A DNA stretch of 49,113 nt from Pseudomonadota bacterium (GTDB lineage: Bacteria; Pseudomonadota; Alphaproteobacteria; Sphingomonadales; Sphingomonadaceae): NCBI GenBank assembly GCA_023424095.1, contig JAFAEG010000150.1, forward strand, positions 1 through 49,113. The letters run 5' to 3'. Under the pieces are notes generated by a model. The model ran no database searches. It saw only the letters and a list, made by a program, of their open reading frames with translations, and was not told the origin of the DNA. Position numbers and translations under genes: made by a program. This document shows, piece by piece, positions 16,331-24,663 of this stretch (position 1 is its first letter; every line of letters starts with the position of its first letter).

Positions 16331-17227
16331 TTAGTGATCGCGCGCGACGGCGAAGCGGGCGATGTCGCGCAACAGATCGGCTTCCGCGCCATAAGCATGG
16401 AGATGCTCGATCGCCTGATCGACCAGCAGCTGCGCCTGCTGGCGGGCGCGATCCTTGCCGAGCAGCGACAGGAACGTCTCCTTGCCCGCCGCCTCGTCCT
16501 TGCCGACGCGCTTGCCGGTCCGCTCTTCCTCGCCCTCTGCATCGAGCAGATCGTCGGCGATCTGGAAGGCGAGGCCCAAATCGCGGGCATAACCTCGCAG
16601 GCTCGCGCGGGCCTCCGGTCCGGCCTTCCCCATGATCGCGGCGGCGTCCAGGCACCAGCCGATCAGCGCCCCGGTCTTCAATTGCTGCAGCCGGGTCACC
16701 GAGGCGAGATCGCCGGCGCCATCGGCCATCAAATCCATCATCTGGCCGCCCGCCATCCCTGCCGGGCCGGAGGCGCGGGCCAGTTCGGCGATCAGCTCGA
16801 CACGGACGAACGGATCCTCGTGAGTCGCCGCGTCGGCCAGGATCTCAAACGCCAGCGCGTGCAGCGAATCGCCGGCTAGGACGGCGGCGGCTTCGCCAAA
16901 AGCGCGGTGCAAGGTCGGCTTGCCGTGGCGCAGATCGTCATCGTCCATGCAAGGCAGATCGTCGTGGATCAGCGAATAAGCGTGGATGCATTCCACCGCC
17001 ACGCCGGCCCGCAACGCCCGCGCGCGATCCACGCCGAACAGGGCGCAACCGGCCACGGTCAGCAGCGGCCGCATCCTCTTGCCGCCGCCGATCGCCGCAT
17101 AACGCATCCCTTCATAGAGACGGGCGCGCGAATCCGGCGGGATCGGCAGCAAGGTGTCGAAGGCCTGGTCGACCTCGGCCGCGATCTCGCGCAACGCCTC
17201 GCGCAAGCGCACCGGAATCGGCGCCAC
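16331..17227 (-). CDS. ispA: Polyprenyl diphosphate synthase, farnesyl/geranyl diphosphate synthase type
   Basis: Both aspartate-rich motifs are clear: the first in LIHDDLPCMDDDDLRHGKPT and the second in LAFQIADDLLDAEG. The protein makes farnesyl diphosphate from IPP and DMAPP for ubiquinone, hopanoids, carotenoids and undecaprenyl phosphate. The start is taken as GTG 17227, four bases after the xseB stop, giving 298 residues, which is normal. Any longer version would run back through xseB. The xseB-ispA order is common in Proteobacteria. Confidence 0.94.
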   Translation of the reverse strand: MAPIPVRLREALREIAAEVDQAFDTLLPIPPDSRARLYEGMRYAAIGGGKRMRPLLTVAGCALFGVDRARALRAGVAVECIHAYSLIHDDLPCMDDDDLRHGKPTLHRAFGEAAAVLAGDSLHALAFEILADAATHEDPFVRVELIAELARASGPAGMAGGQMMDLMADGAGDLASVTRLQQLKTGALIGWCLDAAAIMGKAGPEARASLRGYARDLGLAFQIADDLLDAEGEEERTGKRVGKDEAAGKETFLSLLGKDRARQQAQLLVDQAIEHLHAYGAEADLLRDIARFAVARDH

Positions 17228-17231
17228 TTTG

Positions 17232-17486
17232 CTAGCCGTCGCCAAAGGGCACCGTGCCCGCGGGGGCGCCGTCGCGGCCAAGCTGGATCTTCTCGATCCG
17301 CGCCTGCGCATCCGCCAGCCTCTTCTCGCATTGCTGCTTCAGCCGGTCGCCCTCGGCATAGAGGTCGATCGCCTGATCGAGCGGGGTGTCGCCCGTCTCG
17401 AGCTTGCGCACGATTTCCTCGAGCCGCTTGAGAGCCGCTTCGAAGGTCAAATCATTGATGGCCCCATCGGGCGCTGAGTCCGGCAT
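17232..17486 (-). CDS. xseB: Exodeoxyribonuclease VII small subunit
   Basis: This 84-residue helical protein contains the XseB core LTFEAALKRLEEIVRKLETG and DTPLDQAIDLYAEGDRL. It partners with XseA in single-strand DNA degradation. The assignment rests on this core, the length and the standard position directly upstream of ispA. The start is ATG 17486, and 32 bases separate it from the MBL hydrolase gene. Confidence 0.94.
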   Translation of the reverse strand: MPDSAPDGAINDLTFEAALKRLEEIVRKLETGDTPLDQAIDLYAEGDRLKQQCEKRLADAQARIEKIQLGRDGAPAGTVPFGDG

Positions 17487-17518
17487 GGCGCCAGCATTGG
17501 CGGCGCGGCTATCGAGGG

Positions 17519-18622
17519 TCAAGCGGACGCCGTCGCGGCGCGATACCAGAATACGCCGTCGCGCTCCTCGCGGACTGCCGCGCCCTCGACCTCCAGCCGT
17601 CGCAGGTGGGCCATCGCCTCCCCCGTCGCCAGGCCATAGACATTGTCGTCGATCGCCCGGCCGAACAGCACGCCGAACAGGTCGACGGCGCGCTTCGGCT
17701 CCTTCAGCCGCCGGGTCATGGCGGTGAGGCGGCCGCGATGACCGTCGCGCAGCGCCGCCAATCGGGCGTGCAGGCCGGTAAAGGGCTCGCCATGGGCCGG
17801 CAGGACCAGCAGGCTGTCCGGGAGCTCCAGCAATTTGTCGATGCTGGTCAGCCAGTCGCCGAGCGGATCCCCCTCCGGCTCGCTCAGCGACACGGAGATG
17901 TTGGAGGTGATGCGCGGCAGCACCTGGTCGCCGGCGATCATCGTGCCGCCGTCGAAATCGACCAGGCAGGCATGTTCGGGCGAATGGCCGTTGCCGGTGA
18001 CGACGCGCCACGGCCGGCCGCCAATCTCGATTTCATCACCGTCCTGCATCCGCACGATCGACAGCGGCACCGGGCTGACGACGGAAGCGAAGAAGCGCCA
18101 GGGCTTGGTCGCGGCCTCGGCCATGCGCGCATCGTCCCAGCCGGCGGCGCGGCGATAGGCCAGATCCTCTGCCGGCGGGGCGTCGCGGCCGTCGAGGGTG
18201 AGCATGCGGGCGAACAGCCATTCGCCGCGGGTCATCCACAAGCGGCAGCCGAACCGCTCGGTCAGCCAGCCGGCCAGGCCGACATGATCCGGGTGCATGT
18301 GGGTGACGAGCACGCGCGTGACTCGCCGGCCGGCGAGCGGCCCCTCGAACACCTTCTCCCAGGCGGCACGGATCTGGGGGATATCCAGGCCGGTATCGAC
18401 CAGAGCGACGCCGTCGCCATCGTCCAGCGCCCAGACATTGATATGGTTGAGCGCCCCCGGCAGCGGCAGGCGGATCCAGTGGACGCCCGGCGCGACCGCG
18501 ATCATGTCGCCTTCGGCCGGCACGCGCTGGCCGAAGGGATAGGTCAGGCCGCGATGGGTGGTCGGCCCCTCGTCTGTGTCGACCAGCGAAATATCGGGTG
18601 CCGGAGCACCCTTCTCGGCCAT
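17519..18622 (-). CDS. Metallo-beta-lactamase-fold hydrolase
   Basis: At 367 residues, the protein has the MBL zinc motif VTHMHPDHVGLAGWL, a later His in GNGHSPEHACLV, the bridging Asp in MIAGDQVLP and LPAHGEPF. The C-terminal region (about 290-360) is the helical extension typical of glyoxalase-II-like MBL proteins that act on thioesters or lactones. The substrate is unknown. The ATG at 18622 lies 7 bases after the trcR stop codon, implying co-transcription. Confidence 0.88.
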   Translation of the reverse strand: MAEKGAPAPDISLVDTDEGPTTHRGLTYPFGQRVPAEGDMIAVAPGVHWIRLPLPGALNHINVWALDDGDGVALVDTGLDIPQIRAAWEKVFEGPLAGRRVTRVLVTHMHPDHVGLAGWLTERFGCRLWMTRGEWLFARMLTLDGRDAPPAEDLAYRRAAGWDDARMAEAATKPWRFFASVVSPVPLSIVRMQDGDEIEIGGRPWRVVTGNGHSPEHACLVDFDGGTMIAGDQVLPRITSNISVSLSEPEGDPLGDWLTSIDKLLELPDSLLVLPAHGEPFTGLHARLAALRDGHRGRLTAMTRRLKEPKRAVDLFGVLFGRAIDDNVYGLATGEAMAHLRRLEVEGAAVREERDGVFWYRAATASA

Positions 18623-18629
18623 CGGGCGA

Positions 18630-19337
18630 TCAGCGCTTGAAGAGCGCCGCGTCGGCCTCCTCGGCCGTCGGCGCGGTATCGCCGCCGCCCCAGATTTCCT
18701 GCTCCGCGCTGTGCGTCGCCTCGGCCTCGCGGGCCGCCGCATCGCGCTCGGCGCGAAGTTCGCCGATCAGCGCCTCGCGCTCGTCGGCCAGGCGCGGATC
18801 GACCGGCGCCGGGGCCAGGCCCTTCTGCTTCGCCGCCTTCGCCACCGCCGCGTCCAGCTCGCGCTGGCTGGTCAGGCCGAGCGTAACCGGGTCCTTCGGC
18901 GTGATGTTGGCGATGTTCCAGTGATTGCGCTCGCGGATCGCCTGGATGGTGGTGCGGGTGGTGCCGATCAGCTTGCCGATCGCGCCGTCCGAAAGCTCCG
19001 GATGATTGCGGATCAGCCAGGCAACGCCGTCCGGCTTGTCCTGCCGCTTGGACACCGGCGTGTAGCGCGGTCCCTTGGTGCGGATCGCCTTGTCCGGCAC
19101 GCGCTGCATCTGCAGGGCGTAATCGGGGTCGTCCTGGCCGCGCTCGATCTCTTCCTGAGTCAGCTCGCCGGAGCGAAGCGGGTCGCGGCCCGTCAGCTTG
19201 GTCGCGGCGGTATCGTCGGCGATCGCCTGCACTTCGAGGATGTGCAGGCCGCAAAATTCGGCGATCTGCTTGAAGGTGAGCGCGGTGTTTTCGACCAGCC
19301 AGCTGGCGGTCGCATGGGGCATGAGCGGCTGGGCCAT
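18630..19337 (-). CDS. trcR: TrcR-type cell-cycle regulator (DUF1013)
   Basis: This 235-residue protein matches the alphaproteobacterial DUF1013/TrcR family: MPHATASWLVENTALTFKQIA near the start, FCGLHILEVQAIAD, and a helix-turn-helix-like DGAIGKLIGTTRTTI with IRERNHWN. TrcR is associated with RNA polymerase and cell-cycle control in Caulobacter. ATG 19337 is selected because the family motif starts immediately after it and the frame upstream is not conserved in character. The C-terminal third is charged and probably disordered or coiled. It heads the minus-strand run that includes MBL, xseB, ispA and coaD. Confidence 0.88.
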   Translation of the reverse strand: MAQPLMPHATASWLVENTALTFKQIAEFCGLHILEVQAIADDTAATKLTGRDPLRSGELTQEEIERGQDDPDYALQMQRVPDKAIRTKGPRYTPVSKRQDKPDGVAWLIRNHPELSDGAIGKLIGTTRTTIQAIRERNHWNIANITPKDPVTLGLTSQRELDAAVAKAAKQKGLAPAPVDPRLADEREALIGELRAERDAAAREAEATHSAEQEIWGGGDTAPTAEEADAALFKR

Positions 19338-19364
19338 CCCGAAAATTCCCTGTCCTAGAAACGA

Positions 19365-19394
19365 TAAGGGCCGCCCCATCCGGAGCGGCCGCTT
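19365..19394 (-). terminator. Hairpin between the glycosyltransferase and trcR
   Basis: On the minus strand GGCCGC pairs with GCGGCC around a 10-base loop, and an outer AAG/CTT pair with one bulged C extends the stem. ATCGTTTC follows. It could terminate leftward transcripts coming from the glycosyltransferase gene about 180 bases away, or be part of the trcR leader. The rest of the 237-base gap 19338-19574 shows no clear gene. Confidence 0.35.
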
Positions 19395-19574
19395 GTGATC
19401 TGCGACTCTAGGAGCGGGCGCGGCGAATCGCAACCGATTCCGCCGATCCCGCGCGAAAGGTTCCGAAAGTTCACACCCCCATGGCGAAATAGCCGGCTGA
19501 ATCTTTCGGGCCATCGGGTCCAGCGGAAGCGGCGCATCGCATCGTTCATCCGCCGGAGGATGGCAGGCGCAATC

Positions 19575-20615
19575 CTATCGCGCACCCTCGTATCCCGCCG
19601 ACTCAAGCGCGGGCGTCCGCACGATCGGCTCCAGCCCGTCCAGGAATTGCCGCGCACTTTCATCCCAGCCGAAATGGCCAGCATATGCGGCGCAGGCGGC
19701 GCGGTCGCGGGTCAGCGCCTTGGCAATCGCCGCGTCCAGATCCTCATCCATGCTGCCGACCTCCTCGGTCAGCACGTCGATCGGCCCCTGCACCGGATAG
19801 GCCGCGACCGGCGTCCCCGTCGCCAGCGCCTCGATCAGCACCAGCCCGAACGTGTCGGTGCGGCTTGGGAAAACGAACACGTCGGCGCTGCGATAGGCGG
19901 CGGAAAGGTCCGCGCCGCCGAGCTTCCCGAGGAAGCGCGTGCCGGGATACTTCGCCTTCATCTTTTCCAGCGCCGGGCCGTCGCCGACCACCACCTTGGT
20001 GCCGGGATGGCTGGTCTTCAGGAACGCCTCGATATTCTTCTCCACCGCGACCCGGCCGACATAGAGCTGGATCGGATGGGTGAGCCCTTCCATCTGCGGA
20101 TGGCGCGGCCCTTCGACGGTGAATTGCGCCAGATCGACGCCGCGGCCCCAATGGCGGGTGTGCGGAATCTGGTTGGCGTGAAGCTCCGCCTCGACCGCCG
20201 GGGTCGAGACCATCACCGCCTTCGACGGCGCGTGGAACCAGCGGATGTAGCGCCAGAACCAGCGCGCCGGCAGCTTCGTCCGCTTCGAGACATATTCCGG
20301 GAATTGGGTGTGATACGCGGTGGTGAAGGGCAGGCCCTGCTTCACGCAGAATTTGCGCGCCGCGACGCCGAGCGGCCCTTCGGTGGCGATGTGGATCGCG
20401 TCCGGCTTGGCCTCGACGATCCGTTTGCCGACGCTCATCGTCAGCGCCAGCCGGATCTCCGGATAGGTCGGGCACGGCATCGACTTGAACTGGTCCGGCG
20501 AGATCACCGTCACGACGTGGCCCAATTTCTCCATCTCGGCCTTCACCGACTGGAGCGTTCGGACGACGCCATTGACCTGCGGATTCCAGGCATCGGTGAC
20601 GATCAGGATGTTCAT
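19575..20615 (-). CDS. GT4-family glycosyltransferase (GT-B fold)
   Basis: This 346-residue enzyme has the N-terminal glycine-rich Rossmann start (ILIVTDAWNPQVNGVVRTL), AYHTQFPEYV, YVGRVAVEKNIEAFL and the donor-binding FPSRTDTFGLVLIEALATG. It resembles the MgtA/PimB/SQDG-synthase-type group that uses a nucleotide sugar to glycosylate a lipid. The product may be a glycolipid such as a glycosyl-diacylglycerol, which is inference. ATG 20615 is clear. Neighbours give no pathway context. Confidence 0.88.
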   Translation of the reverse strand: MNILIVTDAWNPQVNGVVRTLQSVKAEMEKLGHVVTVISPDQFKSMPCPTYPEIRLALTMSVGKRIVEAKPDAIHIATEGPLGVAARKFCVKQGLPFTTAYHTQFPEYVSKRTKLPARWFWRYIRWFHAPSKAVMVSTPAVEAELHANQIPHTRHWGRGVDLAQFTVEGPRHPQMEGLTHPIQLYVGRVAVEKNIEAFLKTSHPGTKVVVGDGPALEKMKAKYPGTRFLGKLGGADLSAAYRSADVFVFPSRTDTFGLVLIEALATGTPVAAYPVQGPIDVLTEEVGSMDEDLDAAIAKALTRDRAACAAYAGHFGWDESARQFLDGLEPIVRTPALESAGYEGAR

Positions 20616-20674
20616 GGCTGCGATGGGCTACGCGCTAAATGCCGGGACGCCAAATGTGTGGCCGAGTCCAAGGC

Positions 20675-21847
20675 TTACAAGCGCTCGACGATGGTGACGT
20701 TGGCGATGCCGCCGCCTTCGCACATCGTCTGCAGGCCGTAGCGGCCTCCGGTCCTGTGCAAAGCGTGGACCAAAGTCGCCATCAATTTCGCCCCCGAGCC
20801 GCCGAGCGGATGGCCGAGCGCAATCGCGCCGCCATGCACGTTCAGCCGCGCCGGATCGGCGCCGGTATGGCGCAGCCAGGCGAGCGGGACCGGGGCGAAC
20901 GCCTCGTTCACCTCGAACAGGTCGATGTCGTTGATGCTCATCCCGGCGCGGGCGAGCGCCTTGTCGGTGGCGTAGAGCGGCTCCTCCAGCATCACCACCG
21001 GATCGCCGGCGGTGACGGTGAGGTTGTGGATGCGCGCCAGCGGGGTGAGGCCGTGCGCCTTCACCGCCGCTTCCGAGGCGACGAGCACCGCGCTGGCGCC
21101 GTCGCAAATCTGGCTGGCATTGGCGGCGGAAATGATCCCGTTCGGATCGAGCAATTTGACCGAGGAAATGCTCTCATAAGTGGCGTCGAAACGCACGCCT
21201 TCGTCGGTGATGTGCTGTTCCCGGCCGCCCTCCGGCGCGTCGATCTCGACCGCGACGATCTCGTTGGCGAAGGCATTGGCCTCGATCGCGGCGATCGCCT
21301 TGTGGTGGCTCTCCAGCGCAAAACGGTCCAGCTCCTCACGGCTGAAGCCGAACTTTTGCGCGATCATCCCGGCGCCGACGAACTGGCTGAACATCGGCAC
21401 CCCGAAGCGCTTCTGCACGCTCTCCGGCCAGGGCGTGCCCATGCCGTTCTGCATCGGCAAAGTCGTCGGCAGCCCCATCGGCACGCGGGTCATCGATTCG
21501 ACGCCGGCGGCGATGACGAGGTCCTGCGTGCCGCTCATCACCGCCTGCGCGGCGAAGTGGATGCTCTGCTGCGACGAGCCGCATTGCCGGTCGATCGTCA
21601 CCGCAGGCACCGACTGCGGCAGCTTCGACGCCAGCACCGCATTGCGGCCGACATGGGCGGATTGCTCGCCCGCCTGGCTAACGCAGCCCATGATCACATC
21701 ATCGATCGCCGCCGGATCGACGCCGGCGCGGTCCACGGTCGCATCCAGCACGGCGGCGGCCAGATCGGCCGGATGCCAGCCCGCGAGCCGGCCGCCCTTG
21801 CGTCCGCCTGCGGTCCGCAGCGCCGAAACGATATAAGCTTCACCCAT
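20675..21847 (-). CDS. Thiolase (acetyl-CoA C-acyltransferase type)
   Basis: This 390-residue thiolase has the acyl-binding Cys in DRQCGSSQQSIHFA, the HGGAIALGHPLGGSGA histidine motif and the C-terminal catalytic Cys in MCEGGGIANV. It cleaves 3-ketoacyl-CoA or condenses acetyl-CoA; sequence alone does not separate FadA-like from AtoB-like activity. ATG 21847 has GGAGGA 7 bases upstream and is preferred to GTG 21862. Lysine-type acetyltransferase naming should be avoided. It is divergent from thyA with a 71-base gap. Confidence 0.92.
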   Translation of the reverse strand: MGEAYIVSALRTAGGRKGGRLAGWHPADLAAAVLDATVDRAGVDPAAIDDVIMGCVSQAGEQSAHVGRNAVLASKLPQSVPAVTIDRQCGSSQQSIHFAAQAVMSGTQDLVIAAGVESMTRVPMGLPTTLPMQNGMGTPWPESVQKRFGVPMFSQFVGAGMIAQKFGFSREELDRFALESHHKAIAAIEANAFANEIVAVEIDAPEGGREQHITDEGVRFDATYESISSVKLLDPNGIISAANASQICDGASAVLVASEAAVKAHGLTPLARIHNLTVTAGDPVVMLEEPLYATDKALARAGMSINDIDLFEVNEAFAPVPLAWLRHTGADPARLNVHGGAIALGHPLGGSGAKLMATLVHALHRTGGRYGLQTMCEGGGIANVTIVERL

Positions 21848-21918
21848 GTCCGATTCCTCCACTCGGGCCTTTGGTTAGAGGCTGGATTGCGGGCGAACCA
21901 GCCCCTAACCAGCGACTC

Positions 21919-22713
21919 ATGCAGGCCTATCTCGACCTCATGCAGCGCATCCTGGACGAAGGGGTGGAGCAGCAGGACCGCACCGGCACCGGCACTTTGA
22001 GCGTGTTCGGCCACCAGATGCGCTTCGACCTGTCCAAGGGCTTCCCCTTGGTCACCACCAAGAAGCTGCATCTGCGCTCGATCATCATCGAATTGCTCTG
22101 GTTCCTGCGCGGCGACACCAATGTGCGCTGGCTGCAGGAGCGGCGCGTCAGCATCTGGGACGAATGGGCGCGCGAGGACGGCGATCTCGGCCCCGTTTAC
22201 GGCAAGCAATGGCGCGATTGGGAGGGGCCGGACGGCGTCCACGTCGATCAGATCGCGGCGCTGATCGACCTGATCAATCGCGACCCCGCCTCGCGCCGCC
22301 AGATCGTGTCGGCATGGAACCCCGCCGATCAGCCGAAGATGGCGCTGGCGCCGTGCCACTGCCTGTTCCAGACCCAGGTCGCGAACGGGAAATTGAACCT
22401 GCAGCTCTACCAGCGCAGCGCCGACGTCTTCCTGGGCGTGCCGTTCAACATCGCCAGCTATGCCCTGCTCACCCACATGCTTGCCCAGCAATGCGGGCTT
22501 GAGCCGGGGACGTTCGTCTGGACCGGCGGCGACTGCCACCTTTACTCCAACCATTTGGAGCAGGCGCGCCTGCAGCTGACGCGCGAGCCGCGTCCGCTGC
22601 CGCAGCTTCACATCCTTCGGAAGCCGAACGGCATCGACGCCTATGAGTATGAGGATTTCGAGGTAATCGGCTACGATCCCCACCCGCACATCAAGGCAGC
22701 GGTAGCGGTCTGA
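21919..22713 (+). CDS. thyA: Thymidylate synthase
   Basis: ThyA methylates dUMP to dTMP using methylene-tetrahydrofolate. At 264 residues it has the same length as E. coli ThyA. DRTGTGTLSVFGHQMRF, FPLVTTKKLHLRSII, YGKQWRDW, the catalytic-Cys segment APCHCLFQ, and YQRSADVFLGVPFNIASYA are all present. ATG 21919 aligns with the E. coli start; the frame is open further upstream but lacks family similarity. Its stop abuts the convergent GNAT stop (TGATCA, 22711-22716). folA, which regenerates its folate, is 1.3 kb away. Confidence 0.97.
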   Translation: MQAYLDLMQRILDEGVEQQDRTGTGTLSVFGHQMRFDLSKGFPLVTTKKLHLRSIIIELLWFLRGDTNVRWLQERRVSIWDEWAREDGDLGPVYGKQWRDWEGPDGVHVDQIAALIDLINRDPASRRQIVSAWNPADQPKMALAPCHCLFQTQVANGKLNLQLYQRSADVFLGVPFNIASYALLTHMLAQQCGLEPGTFVWTGGDCHLYSNHLEQARLQLTREPRPLPQLHILRKPNGIDAYEYEDFEVIGYDPHPHIKAAVAV

Positions 22714-22995
22714 TCAGCCGTCGACGATGTCGGCATATTCCGGGTGGCGAGCGTAGAAGGCGCCCATGAACGGGCATTTCAGCACCGCCTTGCGACCGCT
22801 CGCCCGGATCGCGTCGAACACGCCGCGCGCGAGGCGGGAGCCGATGCCCTGCCCGCCATATTCGCTGGGCACTTCGGTGTGGGTGAGGATCACCCGGTCG
22901 CCGTCGATGCGGTAATAAGCGACCGCGATATCATCGCCCTCGATCGGCAGTTCGAACCGGTGGCGTTCAGGGCAATCCTTCACTTCGGCTGACAT
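22714..22995 (-). CDS. Small GNAT-type N-acetyltransferase (YjdJ-like)
   Basis: This 93-residue minimal GNAT has the acetyl-CoA loop YGGQGIGSRLARGV and the C-terminal CPFMGAFYARHPEYADIV typical of the small Gcn5-related family (PF14542 type). The substrate is unknown. ATG 22995 gives the standard family length; longer versions would run into the terminator of the pirin gene. It may be transcribed from its own promoter or by readthrough from pirin. Confidence 0.88.
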   Translation of the reverse strand: MSAEVKDCPERHRFELPIEGDDIAVAYYRIDGDRVILTHTEVPSEYGGQGIGSRLARGVFDAIRASGRKAVLKCPFMGAFYARHPEYADIVDG

Positions 22996-23017
22996 CGTCT
23001 TTGCTCCCGAAACAGAA

Positions 23018-23041
23018 AAGGGCGCTCTTTCGAGCGCCCTT
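23018..23041 (-). terminator. Rho-independent terminator of the pirin gene
   Basis: On the minus strand a perfect 10-bp stem (23041-23032 with 23027-23018) closes a GAAA loop and is followed by TTTTCTGTTT. It starts 3 bases after the pirin stop codon and lies just upstream of the GNAT start, which separates the two genes. Confidence 0.85.
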
Positions 23042-23044
23042 CCC

Positions 23045-23914
23045 TTAGGCTTCCGCCATCTGGCCAAAGCGGCCGCTGTTGAAGTCGTCGATCGCCTGGC
23101 GGATCTCCGCCTCATTGTTCATCACGAACGGGCCGTAGCCCGCGATCGGCTCCTCGATCGGCTCGCCGGTCAGGACCAGCAGCACCGCATCGCCATCGGC
23201 GTCGATGGTGACGCCCGATCCTTCGCGGCCCAGCAGGACCATTTCCGCCTCGCCCGCCGCCTGGCTGCCGCCGACCGTGACATGGCCGGACAGCACCACG
23301 ATCGCCGCGACATGGCCGTCGGGCAGATCGAAGGCAACGGAGGCGTCGCGGTTCAACCGCACGTCCCAGACGTTGAGCGGCGTGAAGGTCCGGGCCGGAC
23401 CCTTATTGCCGTCAAAGTCGCCGGCGATCACCCGCACGCGACCCGCCCCGTCCGCCAGTTCGACCGACGGAATGTCGGCGTCCAGGATCGACTGGTAACC
23501 GGCCGGCGCCATCTTGTCCTTTGCGGGCAGGTTCACCCACAATTGCACCATGCGGAACGGCCCGCCCGTCCGGGTGAAACCGGGCGAGTGGAATTCCTCA
23601 TGGATGATGCCGCCGGCGGCGGTCATCCACTGCACGTCGCCGGGGCCGATCGTGCCGCCCTGGCCGGTCGAATCGCGGTGCGCGACCTCGCCGTCATAGA
23701 CGATCGTCACGGTCTCGAAACCGCGATGCGGATGCTGGCCGACGCCGCGCGGCGTGTCCGCGGGCTCGAAGTTCCACGGCCCGGCATAATCGAGCAAAAG
23801 GAACGGGCTGATATGCTGGCCCAGCTGATTGTAGCTGAACAGCGTGCGCGCTGGGAAACCGTCGCCCACCCAATGCATCTTGTCGTTGCCGAACCGGCCG
23901 AGGATCTTCTTCAT
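23045..23914 (-). CDS. Pirin family protein (bicupin)
   Basis: The 289-residue bicupin carries the pirin metal site: HPHRGFETVTIVYDGEVAHRD, split as HPHRGFETVT and GEVAHRDSTG, with GGIIHEEFH supplying the last His/Glu. Bacterial pirins have been linked to quercetinase activity and to redox-dependent regulation; no specific role is evident here. ATG 23914 has a GGGAGAAAG site; the upstream GTG at 23932 is rejected. It is divergent from folA. Confidence 0.92.
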   Translation of the reverse strand: MKKILGRFGNDKMHWVGDGFPARTLFSYNQLGQHISPFLLLDYAGPWNFEPADTPRGVGQHPHRGFETVTIVYDGEVAHRDSTGQGGTIGPGDVQWMTAAGGIIHEEFHSPGFTRTGGPFRMVQLWVNLPAKDKMAPAGYQSILDADIPSVELADGAGRVRVIAGDFDGNKGPARTFTPLNVWDVRLNRDASVAFDLPDGHVAAIVVLSGHVTVGGSQAAGEAEMVLLGREGSGVTIDADGDAVLLVLTGEPIEEPIAGYGPFVMNNEAEIRQAIDDFNSGRFGQMAEA

Positions 23915-23931
23915 CGTCTTTCTCCCAGGCA

Positions 23932-23948
23932 CTGACGTCCACCGTCAG
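23932..23948. promoter_or_regulatory. Small palindrome in the pirin-folA divergent gap
   Basis: CTGACG and CGTCAG form a perfect 6-bp inverted repeat with a 5-base spacer, in the 156-base gap between the two divergent genes. It could be an operator. Nothing else in this gap is recognisable. Confidence 0.25.
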
Positions 23949-24070
23949 GGCGTTTCATGCCCAGATGGCGACGATCCGCCAAGCCGGTAGGTCGCAAATC
24001 CGCAACGCCCCATTGCCGCGATCGACAATCGACGGCGACAGCCTGCGCCGACGCGGCTAACAGGCCGGCC

Positions 24071-24553
24071 ATGAGCGTTGTCACGATGATCGTTGCGATG
24101 GCGGAGAACCGGGTGATCGGCCGCGATGGCGGCATGCCCTGGCACATTCCGGCGGATTTGAAGCGCTTCAAGGCGCTGACCATGGACAAACCGATGATCA
24201 TGGGCCGGCGGACGTTCGAGAGCCTGCCGGGGCTCTTGCCCGGGCGGCGGCACATCGTCCTGACCCGCGACCGCGACTGGGAAAGGGACGGCGTCGAGGT
24301 GGTTCACGGCATCGGCGGCGCCTTGCTGAAGGCGGGCGAGCCGGAAGTGACGGTGATCGGCGGCGCGGAGATTTTCCGCATGTTCATGCGCGTCGCCGAC
24401 GCGATCGAGCTGACGCAGATTCACGCGTCGGTCGAGGGCGACACCTATATGCCGGAATGGGACCCGCGCTGGTGGCGCGAAGTGTCGCGGGAGCGGCACG
24501 AGGCCGAGGGCGAGACTCCGGCCTACAGCTATGTCCGCCTGATCGCCGACTGA
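24071..24553 (+). CDS. folA: Dihydrofolate reductase
   Basis: This 160-residue enzyme reduces dihydrofolate with NADPH and so serves thyA. Diagnostic segments are VAMAENRVIGRDGGMPWHIP, ADLKRFKALT, IMGRRTFESLP, VIGGAEIF and the C-terminal AYSYVRL. ATG 24071 fits the family N-terminus (SVVTMIVAMA). Codons upstream are open but not conserved in character. It is followed by an inverted-repeat element. Confidence 0.96.
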   Translation: MSVVTMIVAMAENRVIGRDGGMPWHIPADLKRFKALTMDKPMIMGRRTFESLPGLLPGRRHIVLTRDRDWERDGVEVVHGIGGALLKAGEPEVTVIGGAEIFRMFMRVADAIELTQIHASVEGDTYMPEWDPRWWREVSRERHEAEGETPAYSYVRLIAD

Positions 24554-24556
24554 CCG

Positions 24557-24657
24557 TTCCCCGGCGAAGGCCGGGGCCCAGACAGCGTCGCCCGCGCCGC
24601 TTTCGCGCTGTCGCACGAAATTATTCCCGGGACTGGGCCCGGGCCTGCGCCGGGGGA
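24557..24657. repeat. Intergenic inverted-repeat element with 25-base arms
   Basis: The arm at 24557-24581 (starting TTCCCCGGCGAAGGCC) and the arm at 24633-24657 (ending TGCGCCGGGGGA) are near-perfect reverse complements with about 51 bases between them. It fills the gap between folA and the methyltransferase gene. Similar elements are, from memory, common between genes in sphingomonads. It may also serve as a bidirectional terminator. Confidence 0.75.
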
Positions 24658-24663
24658 CGACTA